From positions 1 through 8,144 of the forward strand of contig CAJXTO010000063.1 in assembly GCA_913061245.1 (NCBI GenBank): a stretch of DNA of 8,144 nucleotides, given 5' to 3'. Under the pieces are notes generated by a model. It saw only the letters and a program-made list of their open reading frames with translations, made no database searches and had not been told where the DNA came from. The translations under genes were made by a program, and so were the position numbers. Positions 1 to 7,200 of this stretch are shown here, piece by piece. This DNA comes from an uncultured Oceanospirillales bacterium (GTDB lineage Bacteria > Pseudomonadota > Gammaproteobacteria > Pseudomonadales > Litorivicinaceae). The stretch's first letter is position 1, and each line of letters starts with the position of its first letter.

Positions 1-38
1 TTCGAACCAACGGAAGTCACGCATCGCTTTGAAATAAC

Positions 39-1079
39 ATGAGCAAACGTAAACTTACGCGTCAGCAAGCGTGGCGCATTGAAAAGATTCAGAAAGAGCG
101 TCTCGATCGCGCATCACGCCATAAAGCGCAGGTCGAAGAACTTCTGGAGGCAGGCTCTCTCGGACAAGAGCAGGCCGGTCGCATCGTCGCGCGCTTTGGT
201 AAACAAGTTGAAGTCGTTGCCGTAGACGAACTTGGCCAACCAATCGCTGAACCCGTGCGCTGTCATCTTCGCGCTAATCTGTCGACGCTCGTGACTGGCG
301 ATCAAGTTGTTTTCCAAACAACAGATGACGCCGGCATTGTGACGGCATGTGAGCCGAGACGAAACGTTCTCGAACGACCAGACTCACGCGGCGTGATCAA
401 AGCAATGGCAGCGAATATTGACCAACTCGTCATCGTGACGGCACTTGAACCTGCGCCGCAGCCTGAGCTTCTGGATCGATATCTTGTCGCAACCGAGGTT
501 GCCGGCATCCCACCGTTAATTGTGATTAACAAAGTGGATCTGCTTCGCGAGTCTGAGGTGAATCGCAATTTTTTAGCGGCGATTAAAAATCTCTACGAAG
601 TCATCGGATACACAGTGGTTGAGGCGACTACCAAAGAGACCGGCGGTCTTGACGAGCTATCAAAACACTTGATCGACAAGAGCTCTGTTTTTATCGGACA
701 GTCAGGCGTCGGAAAGTCGAGTTTGGTTCAAGCGTTATTACCTGACGAGCAAATTCGCGTCGGACACCTGCACCAACAAACCCGCTTAGGTCGACACACG
801 ACCTCAACTGCTCGTCTATACCCCTATGCTGAAGGCGGGTCCATTATCGATTCACCAGGAATCCGAGATTTTGGTCTCGAGCAAATATCTCGAACCGATG
901 TTGAACACGGTTTTATCGATATCCGAGAATTCTCTGACCACTGTCGATTCAGAGATTGTAGACACCGCCAAGAGCCTGGCTGTGCTGTCACCGATGCGGT
1001 TCAAAAGGGCAAGCTTTCGAAAAGGCGGCTGGAGTCCTTTCATCGAATTTTAGATACCCTCACTGGAGGAAACGCATGA
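39..1079 (+). CDS. rsgA: Ribosome small-subunit maturation GTPase RsgA (YjeQ/YloQ family)
   Basis: RsgA is a cytoplasmic GTPase that binds the 30S subunit late in assembly, checks the decoding centre and helps release maturation factors such as RbfA. The 346-residue protein has the family's circularly permuted G motifs: NKVD (G4, residues 164-167) comes before GQSGVGKSS (G1, 220-228), a threonine-containing G2 loop around 253-256, and DSPG (G3, 271-274). An N-terminal OB-fold region lies at about 45-115. The C-terminal zinc knuckle is C302, C307, H309 and C315, with the same spacing as in the E. coli protein. The start is fixed by an in-frame TGA at 30-32 with no alternative start codon between it and the ATG, and the MSKRKLTRQQ beginning fits the family. 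No clear Shine-Dalgarno sequence precedes it. The stop overlaps the psd start as ATGA. Length and motifs indicate an intact gene. Confidence 0.97.
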   Translation: MSKRKLTRQQAWRIEKIQKERLDRASRHKAQVEELLEAGSLGQEQAGRIVARFGKQVEVVAVDELGQPIAEPVRCHLRANLSTLVTGDQVVFQTTDDAGIVTACEPRRNVLERPDSRGVIKAMAANIDQLVIVTALEPAPQPELLDRYLVATEVAGIPPLIVINKVDLLRESEVNRNFLAAIKNLYEVIGYTVVEATTKETGGLDELSKHLIDKSSVFIGQSGVGKSSLVQALLPDEQIRVGHLHQQTRLGRHTTSTARLYPYAEGGSIIDSPGIRDFGLEQISRTDVEHGFIDIREFSDHCRFRDCRHRQEPGCAVTDAVQKGKLSKRRLESFHRILDTLTGGNA

Positions 1080-1924
1080 GTCTCATGCAAAACATGAATA
1101 CGTTGATTCAATACGGCCTACCGGGGCATCTGGTTTCGAGAGCGGTCGGTCGACTGGCATTTTGCGAAAATACACAGGTCAAAAACTTTTTGATTCAACA
1201 ATTCATCAAACGCTTCGATATTCAAATGGACGAAGTCGCAGAACCTTCGCTCGATGCTTATCCGCACTTCAATGCATTCTTCACTCGCGCATTAAAAGAC
1301 GGTATTCGCCCACTTGCCGGGAAAAAGAATATTGCTTCACCTGTCGATGGTACGGTTTTTAGTGGCGGACAGTTGTCGCAAGACACGCGATTGACGGCAA
1401 AAGGCCACCATTTCTCACTTGCCGAGCTATTTGGTCACGATGAATACAATAAAACCTACGAAAACGGTCACTATTTGACAGTGTATCTATCGCCAAAAGA
1501 TTACCATCGCGTGCACTGCCCGATGGACGCGGAACTCAAACACATGGTGCATGTGCCAGGCCGACTTTTTTCGGTGAATGAGTCAACAACGACTTCGATA
1601 CCCGCAGTATTTGCTCGGAACGAGCGCGTCATCATGCATTTCAAAGGTGAGCATGGACCGTTTTCGATGGTGCTTGTCGGAGCCATGTTAGTGGCTTCTG
1701 TGGAAACACCATTCGCGGGTCTCATCACCCCACCAGGTCGCGAGATTACAGAGTGGAATTACCATCGTGGAGCGCATCATAAATTCGCCCAAGGCGATGA
1801 AGTGGGCCGTTTCCAATATGGATCAACTGTGATCATGGTACTGCCACAATCAATGAAGGGATTTGATTCAGAAATCACAGACGGACAGCCGGTGAAGATG
1901 GGTGAATCACTCGGGCAGCCATAA
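1076..1924 (+). CDS. psd: Phosphatidylserine decarboxylase proenzyme
   Basis: Psd decarboxylates phosphatidylserine to phosphatidylethanolamine on the inner membrane, the last step of the main bacterial route to this lipid. The 282-residue proenzyme is the usual length for the short bacterial type. It should cleave itself between G249 and S250 in the sequence YGST (248-251), turning S250 into the pyruvoyl cofactor at the head of a 33-residue alpha chain. The other parts of the family's catalytic site are visible: D91 in SPVDG, and H144 and H147 in DYHRVH. FNAFFTR (65-71) is also a family hallmark. The residue before the glycine is tyrosine rather than the more usual leucine. The ATG lies inside the rsgA stop (ATGA), with a strong GGAGGA at 1065-1070, five bases upstream, so translation is probably coupled to rsgA. 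The rsgA-psd pairing is also known from E. coli. It converges with hflC 20 bp downstream. Confidence 0.97.
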   Translation: MSLMQNMNTLIQYGLPGHLVSRAVGRLAFCENTQVKNFLIQQFIKRFDIQMDEVAEPSLDAYPHFNAFFTRALKDGIRPLAGKKNIASPVDGTVFSGGQLSQDTRLTAKGHHFSLAELFGHDEYNKTYENGHYLTVYLSPKDYHRVHCPMDAELKHMVHVPGRLFSVNESTTTSIPAVFARNERVIMHFKGEHGPFSMVLVGAMLVASVETPFAGLITPPGREITEWNYHRGAHHKFAQGDEVGRFQYGSTVIMVLPQSMKGFDSEITDGQPVKMGESLGQP

Positions 1925-1944
1925 GGCCGCCCAAGCGTTTCTAT
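1913..1944 (+). terminator. Possible hairpin terminator at the end of psd
   Basis: An inverted repeat GGGCAGCC (1913-1920) and GGCCGCCC (1925-1932) pairs as seven base pairs plus one A/C mismatch around a four-base loop, ATAA, which contains the psd stop codon TAA. It is followed by AAGCGTTTCTAT, which is only weakly T-rich. The hairpin is seen directly; its role as a terminator for rsgA-psd is inferred from its place in the 20-bp convergent gap with hflC. On the minus strand no T-run follows, so it is a poor candidate for ending hflC transcription. Confidence 0.35.
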
Positions 1945-2817
1945 CTATTTTCCGGTAGGATTTTTCAAATACCGGAAGAAGTCAGACTCAGGATCAATCA
2001 CCAAGAGATCTTCCTTGCCGGCAAACGAACTCTTATACGCTGCAATCGACCGGTAGAAGGAATAAAACTCTGGATCTTGGTTAAACGCGTTGGCATAGAT
2101 TTCTGCGGCAATCGCGTCACCTTCACCACGAATCTGTTCAGCTTCGCGATACGCGTTTGCCTCAATCACCGTCTTCTGGCGATCGGCATCTGCCTCAATA
2201 CCTTCAGCAAGCTCACGACCGCGAGAGCGGTGATCGCGCGCTTCACGCTCACGCTCGGTACTCATCCGTGTGAATACAGCATTAGAGACCTCTGGCGGAA
2301 GATCGATGCCTTTCACACGCACGTCCAATACGTGGATGCCGAGTTCATTCAAAGCAATGTCATCAAGCTCTTTTGTGATTTCAGCCATCAACGCATCACG
2401 CTCACCAGAAACCACTTCATACACTGTCCGCTCACCGAACTTGTTACGCAGACCGTTGTCGACACGCGAAGCAAGCAAGCTATTGGCTGAGAATTCATCA
2501 CCACCAGTAGCGGTGTAGTACTTACCCGCATCTGCGACACGCCACTTAACAAACGAGTCCACAATCAACGCTTTCTTCTCTGCCGTCAGATAACGCTGTG
2601 GGCTTGAGTCCAAAGTGATCAAACGTGACTCAAAACGACGCACATCGTTCACAACTGGGATTTTGAAATGAAGACCTGGCTCGATATCAGTCGAAACAAC
2701 TTCACCAAACTTCAGAAGGACAGCGCGTTCACGCTCGTTCACAACATATAAAGAGTTGGACACAATGGCCAAGAGGACCACCAATCCAATCAGAATGCTC
2801 ATTTGACGTCCTGACAT
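1945..2817 (-). CDS. hflC: HflC, FtsH-associated membrane protein (SPFH/band 7 family)
   Basis: HflC pairs with HflK to form a large periplasm-facing cage around FtsH hexamers in the inner membrane and modulates degradation of membrane proteins and, in E. coli, of phage lambda CII. The 290-residue protein has one N-terminal membrane anchor at about 7-25, no cleavable signal, then an SPFH domain starting at NERERAVLLKFG (27-38) and EPGLHFKIP (46-54). A charged, alanine-rich helical stretch at about 185-245 fits the coiled coil of the family, followed by the HflC tail DPEFYSFYRS. It is shorter than E. coli HflC (334 residues), but many proteobacterial HflC proteins are near 290. The start overlaps the hflK stop by one base (TAATG), with AAGGAG nine bases upstream inside hflK, so synthesis of the two partners is likely coupled. 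The yjeT-like gene and purA that often follow hflC are absent; the gene ends against psd. Confidence 0.96.
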   Translation of the reverse strand: MSGRQMSILIGLVVLLAIVSNSLYVVNERERAVLLKFGEVVSTDIEPGLHFKIPVVNDVRRFESRLITLDSSPQRYLTAEKKALIVDSFVKWRVADAGKYYTATGGDEFSANSLLASRVDNGLRNKFGERTVYEVVSGERDALMAEITKELDDIALNELGIHVLDVRVKGIDLPPEVSNAVFTRMSTEREREARDHRSRGRELAEGIEADADRQKTVIEANAYREAEQIRGEGDAIAAEIYANAFNQDPEFYSFYRSIAAYKSSFAGKEDLLVIDPESDFFRYLKNPTGK

Positions 2818-4028
2818 TATCGGATACTCCTTCTCTGAGAATCATCGGTCTGACGCGAACGAATCTCCTGAATGACTTGATCGGTCAAACTCCGGATATC
2901 ACCTGGCGTCATACCACCTGTTGATTGCTGAACAGACGATACACTCGAACCGCGGTTTTGATTCGCAATCGATGGTGCGGCCTGGCTCGCAATGCGATCG
3001 AGCGGCAAATACATGATGTTCGATCCTGAATCGACGTCGACCATGACTTTCGATGAGCGCTGCATCACCTCTTGCACCGCATCGATGTAGAGACGCTGGC
3101 GAGTCACCTCAGGCGCTTTACGGTACTCAGCAAGAAGCTTCAAGAAACGATCTGCCTCACCTTGTGCCTGCGCAACAACCTGCTCACGATATGCATTGGC
3201 TTCTTCTAGAACCCGCTGTGCACGACCCCGTGCTTCAGGAATCACACCGTTTGAATAGGCTTCGGCTTGGTTTTTCAAGCGCTGTTCGTCTTCTCGCGCT
3301 TTAATCACGTCATCAAACGCAGCCTGAACTTGGCTCGGAGGCTGACTGTTTTCCAAGTTAACCTTCACAACGCGAAGACCCGCGACGTAATTGTCGAGAT
3401 ACTCTTGAAGACGTTGCTGAACCTCACCACCAAGCGCCTCACGGCCTTCGGAGATAACCGCTGTCATCTCTGACGAGCCAACGACGTGACGAATCGCAGA
3501 ATCTGTCGCATGAGTCAAAGTGACTTCAGGTTCACGCACATTGAGCAAGAAATCGCGTGGGTTTGAAATCACATACTGAACGGCCAAAGTGACATCGACG
3601 ACATTCTCATCTTCAGTCAACATCACACCCTGTGACGTATGTGTACGCACCCGAGTGACGTTAACCTTATTCACTTCATCAATAATTGGCGCGTTCCAAC
3701 GAAGACCTGGAGTCTTTGTTTCCAAGAATTGTCCGAATCGAAGAACAACCGCGCGTTCCTGTTCGTCAACCTTATACAGCCCGAGTGCGCCATAGGCGAT
3801 GAGCGCAATTAGCGCAAAAACACCAACAACCTTTCCTGAAAAATCAAACCCAGGACCATCACCTGAGTCGGATCCACCACCTGATCCGCCGCCTGACTTA
3901 CCAAACAGTCCATTCAGACCTTGTTGTAGCTTCTTTACTACTTCATCAAGATCAGGCGGACCCTGATCATTTCGGTTGCCGCCACCCCAAGGGTCACGAC
4001 CGTTATTTCCGGGCTCATTCCAAGCCAT
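2817..4028 (-). CDS. hflK: HflK, FtsH-associated membrane protein (SPFH/band 7 family)
   Basis: HflK is the larger partner of HflC in the FtsH-HflKC complex of the inner membrane. The 403-residue protein begins MAWNEPGNNGRDPWGGG, the typical cytoplasmic Gly/Asn/Trp-rich HflK N-terminus, then has a Gly/Ser-rich linker (45-60) and one transmembrane helix at about 66-85. The SPFH domain follows: DEQERAVVLRFG (88-99), TPGLRWNAP (106-114), then a long alpha-helical segment at about 235-305 (KAREDEQR, EANAYREQVVAQAQGEADRF) expected to form the cage wall. The C-terminal 60 residues are Ser/Gln-rich and probably disordered. Paralogy with HflC shows in the shared ERAV(V/L)L(R/K)FG and PGL motifs. E. 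coli HflK is 419 residues, so length is normal. The ATG has AAGGAG at 4034-4039, five bases upstream. hflX, the usual upstream neighbour, is not here; the aap operon takes its place 76 bp upstream on the same strand. Confidence 0.97.
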   Translation of the reverse strand: MAWNEPGNNGRDPWGGGNRNDQGPPDLDEVVKKLQQGLNGLFGKSGGGSGGGSDSGDGPGFDFSGKVVGVFALIALIAYGALGLYKVDEQERAVVLRFGQFLETKTPGLRWNAPIIDEVNKVNVTRVRTHTSQGVMLTEDENVVDVTLAVQYVISNPRDFLLNVREPEVTLTHATDSAIRHVVGSSEMTAVISEGREALGGEVQQRLQEYLDNYVAGLRVVKVNLENSQPPSQVQAAFDDVIKAREDEQRLKNQAEAYSNGVIPEARGRAQRVLEEANAYREQVVAQAQGEADRFLKLLAEYRKAPEVTRQRLYIDAVQEVMQRSSKVMVDVDSGSNIMYLPLDRIASQAAPSIANQNRGSSVSSVQQSTGGMTPGDIRSLTDQVIQEIRSRQTDDSQRRSIR

Positions 4029-4033
4029 GGAGA

Positions 4034-4039
4034 CTCCTT
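4034..4039 (-). promoter_or_regulatory. Shine-Dalgarno sequence of hflK
   Basis: AAGGAG on the minus strand, five bases before the hflK ATG. This near-perfect site confirms the chosen start and suggests efficient initiation independent of aapP translation. Confidence 0.75.
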
Positions 4040-4043
4040 AGCC

Positions 4044-4084
4044 AAATTAATTGATCACTGCCACTATCATAGGGGCAGTGATCA
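4044..4084 (-). terminator. Long inverted repeat between aapP and hflK: probable terminator, possibly operator
   Basis: TGATCACTGCC (4052-4062) and GGCAGTGATCA (4074-4084) form a perfect 11-bp inverted repeat. The symmetry continues inward past one A/G mismatch as CTA (4064-4066) and TAG (4070-4072), leaving a three-base loop centred on 4068. On the minus strand the hairpin starts 20 bases after the aapP stop and is followed by ATTAATTT, a modest T-rich tail; on the plus strand GCTTTT follows. The hairpin is seen directly. Ending the aap transcript before hflK is the simplest reading. The dyad also covers a TATGAT element that could be the -10 of an hflK promoter, so a protein-binding operator is an alternative. 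Confidence 0.55.
4066..4071 (-). promoter_or_regulatory. Candidate -10 element for hflK-hflC
   Basis: TATGAT on the minus strand matches the sigma-70 -10 consensus at five of six bases and would place a transcription start near 4059, giving an hflK leader of about 30 bases. No good -35 element is visible 16-18 bases upstream (GTGGAA-like). A promoter is expected somewhere here if the hairpin really ends aap transcription, but this specific assignment is weak. Confidence 0.2.
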
Positions 4085-4104
4085 GCTTTTCCACCGTTAA
4101 ATGA

Positions 4105-4878
4105 TCAGTGTTGCAAGATTTGTGAAAGGAACAGTTGAGTCCTGTCATTTTGAGGGTTGTTGAAGAACTCTTCAGGTTCGTTCTGTTCAACAATTTGACC
4201 ACCATCCATGAAAATGACGCGGTTTGCCACTTTACGCGCAAAGCCCATTTCGTGGGTCACACACAGCATGGTCATTCCGTCTTCAGCGAGGCCAACCATC
4301 ACGTCGAGCACTTCAGCAATCATCTCAGGGTCGAGCGCTGACGTTGGCTCATCGAACAACATCACGCGCGGATTCATACAGAGTGAACGCGCGATGGCCA
4401 CACGCTGCTGCTGGCCACCTGATAGTTGCCCAGGATACTTGTTTGCCTGCTCTGGAATCTTCACTCGCTCTAAGTAACGCATCGCTGTTTCTTCAGCCTC
4501 ACGCTTAGGCGTTTTACGCACCCAAATTGGCGCAAGCGTGCAGTTTTCTAAAACCGTCAGGTGTGGGAACAAATTAAAATGCTGGAATACCATGCCGACT
4601 TCACGACGGATGTCGTTGATGTGCTTGGTATCTTCAGTCAACTCAATCCCGTCAACGACAATTGAACCCTCTTGGTGAGTTTCCAAGCGATTGATACAGC
4701 GAATTAAGGTCGATTTACCAGAACCTGATGGTCCACAAATCACAATTCGCTCACCACGTTTCACGTCCAAATCAATATCCTTTAAGACATGAAATTGTCC
4801 GTACCACTTGTTCAGGCCATCAATCTTAATGATTGTGTCACCAAGCTCGGCAGACGCCATTTGCGTGTCCGTGGTCAT
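4105..4878 (-). CDS. aapP: General L-amino-acid ABC transporter, ATP-binding protein
   Basis: AapP is the cytoplasmic ATPase that powers the AapJQMP polar amino-acid importer. All ABC motifs are intact in 257 residues: Walker A GPSGSGKST (49-57), Q-loop Q99 in VFQHFNLFPH, signature LSGGQ (152-156), Walker B VMLFDEP (172-178) with catalytic E177, D-loop SALD (180-183) and switch histidine H209 in VTHEMGFAR. FNLFPHLTVLEN and THEMGFAR are typical of the polar amino-acid (PAAT/HAAT, GlnQ-like) ATPases. The ATG follows the aapM stop by one base (TAA-T-ATG), with GGAG about nine bases upstream. It is the last gene of the operon and its TGA stop overlaps a TGATCA palindrome just before the intergenic inverted repeat. 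GlnQ, HisP or GltL would look alike in isolation; the two very long permeases upstream favour AapP/BztD. Confidence 0.95.
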   Translation of the reverse strand: MTTDTQMASAELGDTIIKIDGLNKWYGQFHVLKDIDLDVKRGERIVICGPSGSGKSTLIRCINRLETHQEGSIVVDGIELTEDTKHINDIRREVGMVFQHFNLFPHLTVLENCTLAPIWVRKTPKREAEETAMRYLERVKIPEQANKYPGQLSGGQQQRVAIARSLCMNPRVMLFDEPTSALDPEMIAEVLDVMVGLAEDGMTMLCVTHEMGFARKVANRVIFMDGGQIVEQNEPEEFFNNPQNDRTQLFLSQILQH

Positions 4879-4879
4879 A

Positions 4880-6001
4880 TTAATTTCTCCGATTCGTATC
4901 GAGTTTGCGCTCTAAGTTCTGACTGTATCGAGACATGCCGTAACAGAACGCCCAGTAAATAAATCCAGCAAACAGGTACCCTTCAATGTCATACCCTTTC
5001 CACTCCACAGAACGCGCGGCCGTTTGAGCCATGTTAAGGAGATCAAGTAATCCGATGATGGATACCAATGAGGTGTCTTTGAACAAGGCAATGAAGGTAT
5101 TCACAATCGACGGGATCGAAATCTTCAATGCCTGCGGCAGCGTGATGAAGATGGTCCGCTTCCAATACCCCAGACCCAGCGCCATTGCTGCTTCGGCTTG
5201 CCCTTTTGGAATCGCAGCCAAGCCACCACGAACAGCCTCTGCCGTGTACGCCGACTGGAACATCGTAATGCCGATCATGGCACGCACAACTTTGTCGAAC
5301 TCAACACCTGCCGGGAAGAACAGTGGAAGCATCACGGATGCCATGAAGAGGATCGTGATCAATGGCGTGCCCCGCCAAAACTCAATGTAAACGACACAAA
5401 TTGAACGGATGACAGGGAGTTCAGAGCGGCGCCCAAGAGCCAACAAAATCCCGATCGGAAGCGCCAGTAAAATGCCCACAAATGCCAAAGCGAATGTCAG
5501 CAGGAATCCACCCCATTGGGTTGTGTTCGACTGCGGGATTCCAAACGATCCTCCATACACCACAAAATAGAAAACCACTGGGAATACACCGAGAAGCGCA
5601 ATGGTTAACCATTTCTTGCCAGGCGTTTTCTCAAAGAGAAGCGGGAGCAATAAGGCAAAAAACAAAATGAAGATGAATGTTGGGCGCCATAATTCATCAG
5701 GATTAGAGGCGAAATACAAACCAAACAAAATTTGCTCTAAACGAACATTAATAAACGTCCAACAAGCCCCAGCCGGATTGGCCTCACAAACTGATCGATC
5801 TGCGCCCGTCCAATTCGCATTAATTAACGCCCACTCGATGAATGGCGGGACATAACTGAAAAACAAATAGAAAAACAGCAAAGTCGCGACTGTGCTGCTG
5901 AGCGAGCCAAATAAATTTTCACGAACCCATGCAATAGGGCCCAGTGTATTGCTCGGTGGCGCTCGATCTGGGGCGGGTACGAATGTTTTAACTTCCGACA
6001 T
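4880..6001 (-). CDS. aapM: General L-amino-acid ABC transporter, permease AapM
   Basis: AapM is one of the two inner-membrane permeases of the AapJQMP importer. At 373 residues it is much longer than ordinary amino-acid permeases (about 220-250), as expected for the Aap/Bzt group. The N-terminal part has a helix at about 37-58, a probably periplasmic loop with C72 and C80 (VCEANPAGACW) and helices at about 107-123 and 132-149. The C-terminal part (about 164-360) is the standard permease domain, with the ATPase-coupling EAA loop at 269-293 (AEAAMALGLGYW then ITLPQALK) preceded by YTAEAVRGGLAAIPKGQ. The start lies one base after the aapQ stop (TAA-T-ATG) with GGAG seven bases upstream. A BztC label from Rhodobacter would describe the same family. 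Confidence 0.93.
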   Translation of the reverse strand: MSEVKTFVPAPDRAPPSNTLGPIAWVRENLFGSLSSTVATLLFFYLFFSYVPPFIEWALINANWTGADRSVCEANPAGACWTFINVRLEQILFGLYFASNPDELWRPTFIFILFFALLLPLLFEKTPGKKWLTIALLGVFPVVFYFVVYGGSFGIPQSNTTQWGGFLLTFALAFVGILLALPIGILLALGRRSELPVIRSICVVYIEFWRGTPLITILFMASVMLPLFFPAGVEFDKVVRAMIGITMFQSAYTAEAVRGGLAAIPKGQAEAAMALGLGYWKRTIFITLPQALKISIPSIVNTFIALFKDTSLVSIIGLLDLLNMAQTAARSVEWKGYDIEGYLFAGFIYWAFCYGMSRYSQNLERKLDTNRRN

Positions 6002-6002
6002 A

Positions 6003-7184
6003 TTACCGCTCCGTTAACTGAATACGTTTGTTGTACCAGTTCAGTACAAAGGATGTGAGCAAACTCAGACACTCATAGACAGCGACCGTCATGCCGATGA
6101 TGACAAGCGCCTGACCGGTCTGATTGAGCGTGATACCTGCCCAAACCGCAACCAGCTCCTCATACCCAACCGCAACGGCCAATGATGAGTTCTTAGTAAG
6201 GTTCAAATACTGACTAATCGTCGGCGGGATAATGACCCGAAGCGCCTGAGGAATCGTAACCATCCGCACAGTGTCCTTTCGAGAAAGGCCAAGTGCGTGA
6301 GCTGCCTCGGTTTGCCCATGCGAAACAGACTGAATCCCCGCTCGAACGTTTTCAGCAATAAAAGCTGCAGTGTAGAGCGTTAGTGCAAACCACAATGAGA
6401 AAAGCGGCAAAGGTAACTGACCGCCGCCTTTGAAATTAAAGCGACCGAGTACAGGCACATCAAACCCAAGTGGCGAGCCTGAAATCAAGTACAACAGATA
6501 TCCACCGATCACCATGACAGCAGCAGAAATCCATAACACTGGTAATTGTTGCCCAGTTTCTTCGAAACGGACTTTCGCTCGACGCGCAAAAACAATCAGG
6601 CCAACGATGAGTGCAGACAATAATACAAGCCAAATAGTAAATCCGGTCGCATCTTCGATGACGGGTAACGGAGTGTGGAATCCACGTGCGTTGAGATAAA
6701 AAGCGCCCATCTCAATCGAATTCTTCGGCGCAGGAAGTGTGGGAAGGAAAATCGCAAAGTTCCAAAACATGATTTGCAAGAGTAATGGAACGTTTCGGAA
6801 GATTTCGATGTAGGCCAGTGCGCCCCGCGAGACAAGCCAGTTCGGTGACAGGCGCACCACACCGATAAAGAAACCTAAAAGGGTCGCAGCAACAATACCT
6901 AACACTGCAACTAAAATCGTGTTTTGAATGCCAACGAAGAAGACATCGATGTATGTCGATTCCCCGAGGGTGTAGTCAAGAAACGGGCTAAATCCAATTT
7001 GGAAAGGAGCCACTTCGTCGAAAAATCCTGTTCCCGTTTGAATACCACGAGCGACTAAGTTGTCGACTGTTGTCTGGAACAGCGAATAAAAACCATAGAC
7101 CACAAGCACCAACGCCAATACTTGGATCAACAATGCGCGGACTTTGGGATCGCGATGCAGTGGAATGCGTGTACGTTCTGTCAA
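6003..7184 (-). CDS. aapQ: General L-amino-acid ABC transporter, permease AapQ (TTG start)
   Basis: AapQ is the partner permease of AapM. The 393-residue product has an N-terminal helix at about 16-36, a long periplasmic segment at 37-80 (ARGIQTGTGFFDE, a family-like stretch), further helices from about 83 onward, an extended middle section at 150-255 characteristic of AapQ/BztB, and a C-terminal domain with the EAA loop at 292-321 (TEAAHALGLSRKD then IPQALRVIIPP). The start is a TTG at 7184-7182: an in-frame TAA lies at 7205-7203, no ATG or GTG occurs between them, and the first internal methionine is near residue 139. A weak GGAT lies six bases upstream. The N-terminal sequence MTERTRIPLHRDPKVRA is family-like, so the reading frame is sound although the initiator codon is inferred. 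It follows aapJ by 61 bp containing a hairpin. Confidence 0.92.
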   Translation of the reverse strand: MTERTRIPLHRDPKVRALLIQVLALVLVVYGFYSLFQTTVDNLVARGIQTGTGFFDEVAPFQIGFSPFLDYTLGESTYIDVFFVGIQNTILVAVLGIVAATLLGFFIGVVRLSPNWLVSRGALAYIEIFRNVPLLLQIMFWNFAIFLPTLPAPKNSIEMGAFYLNARGFHTPLPVIEDATGFTIWLVLLSALIVGLIVFARRAKVRFEETGQQLPVLWISAAVMVIGGYLLYLISGSPLGFDVPVLGRFNFKGGGQLPLPLFSLWFALTLYTAAFIAENVRAGIQSVSHGQTEAAHALGLSRKDTVRMVTIPQALRVIIPPTISQYLNLTKNSSLAVAVGYEELVAVWAGITLNQTGQALVIIGMTVAVYECLSLLTSFVLNWYNKRIQLTER

Positions 7185-7194
7185 AATACAATCC
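7182..7194 (-). promoter_or_regulatory. Weak ribosome-binding site and TTG start of aapQ
   Basis: GGAT (7194-7191) is the only purine-rich match before the TTG start at 7184-7182, with a six-base spacer. There is no in-frame ATG or GTG back to the upstream TAA at 7203-7205. ATT at 7187-7185 is the only other near-cognate codon close by and is much rarer as a start. Confidence 0.5.
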
Positions 7195-7200
7195 GATCTG

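Noticed and set aside
826..1053. Open frame in another phase inside rsgA
   Set aside because: It overlaps the G3 motif and zinc knuckle of rsgA, which are intact, and has no features of its own.
2077..2490. Plus-strand 137-codon open frame opposite hflC
   Set aside because: It lies wholly within hflC on the other strand, has no ribosome-binding site and no recognisable domain; hflC is conserved across its full length.
3849..3896. Gly/Ser-rich repetitive coding stretch in hflK, considered as a repeat element
   Set aside because: It encodes the normal low-complexity N-terminal linker of HflK and shows no exact tandem DNA unit beyond codon bias for glycine and serine.
5031..5390. Plus-strand 119-codon open frame opposite aapM
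   Set aside because: It is antisense to the conserved permease domain, including the EAA loop, and its translation resembles no protein family I recognise.
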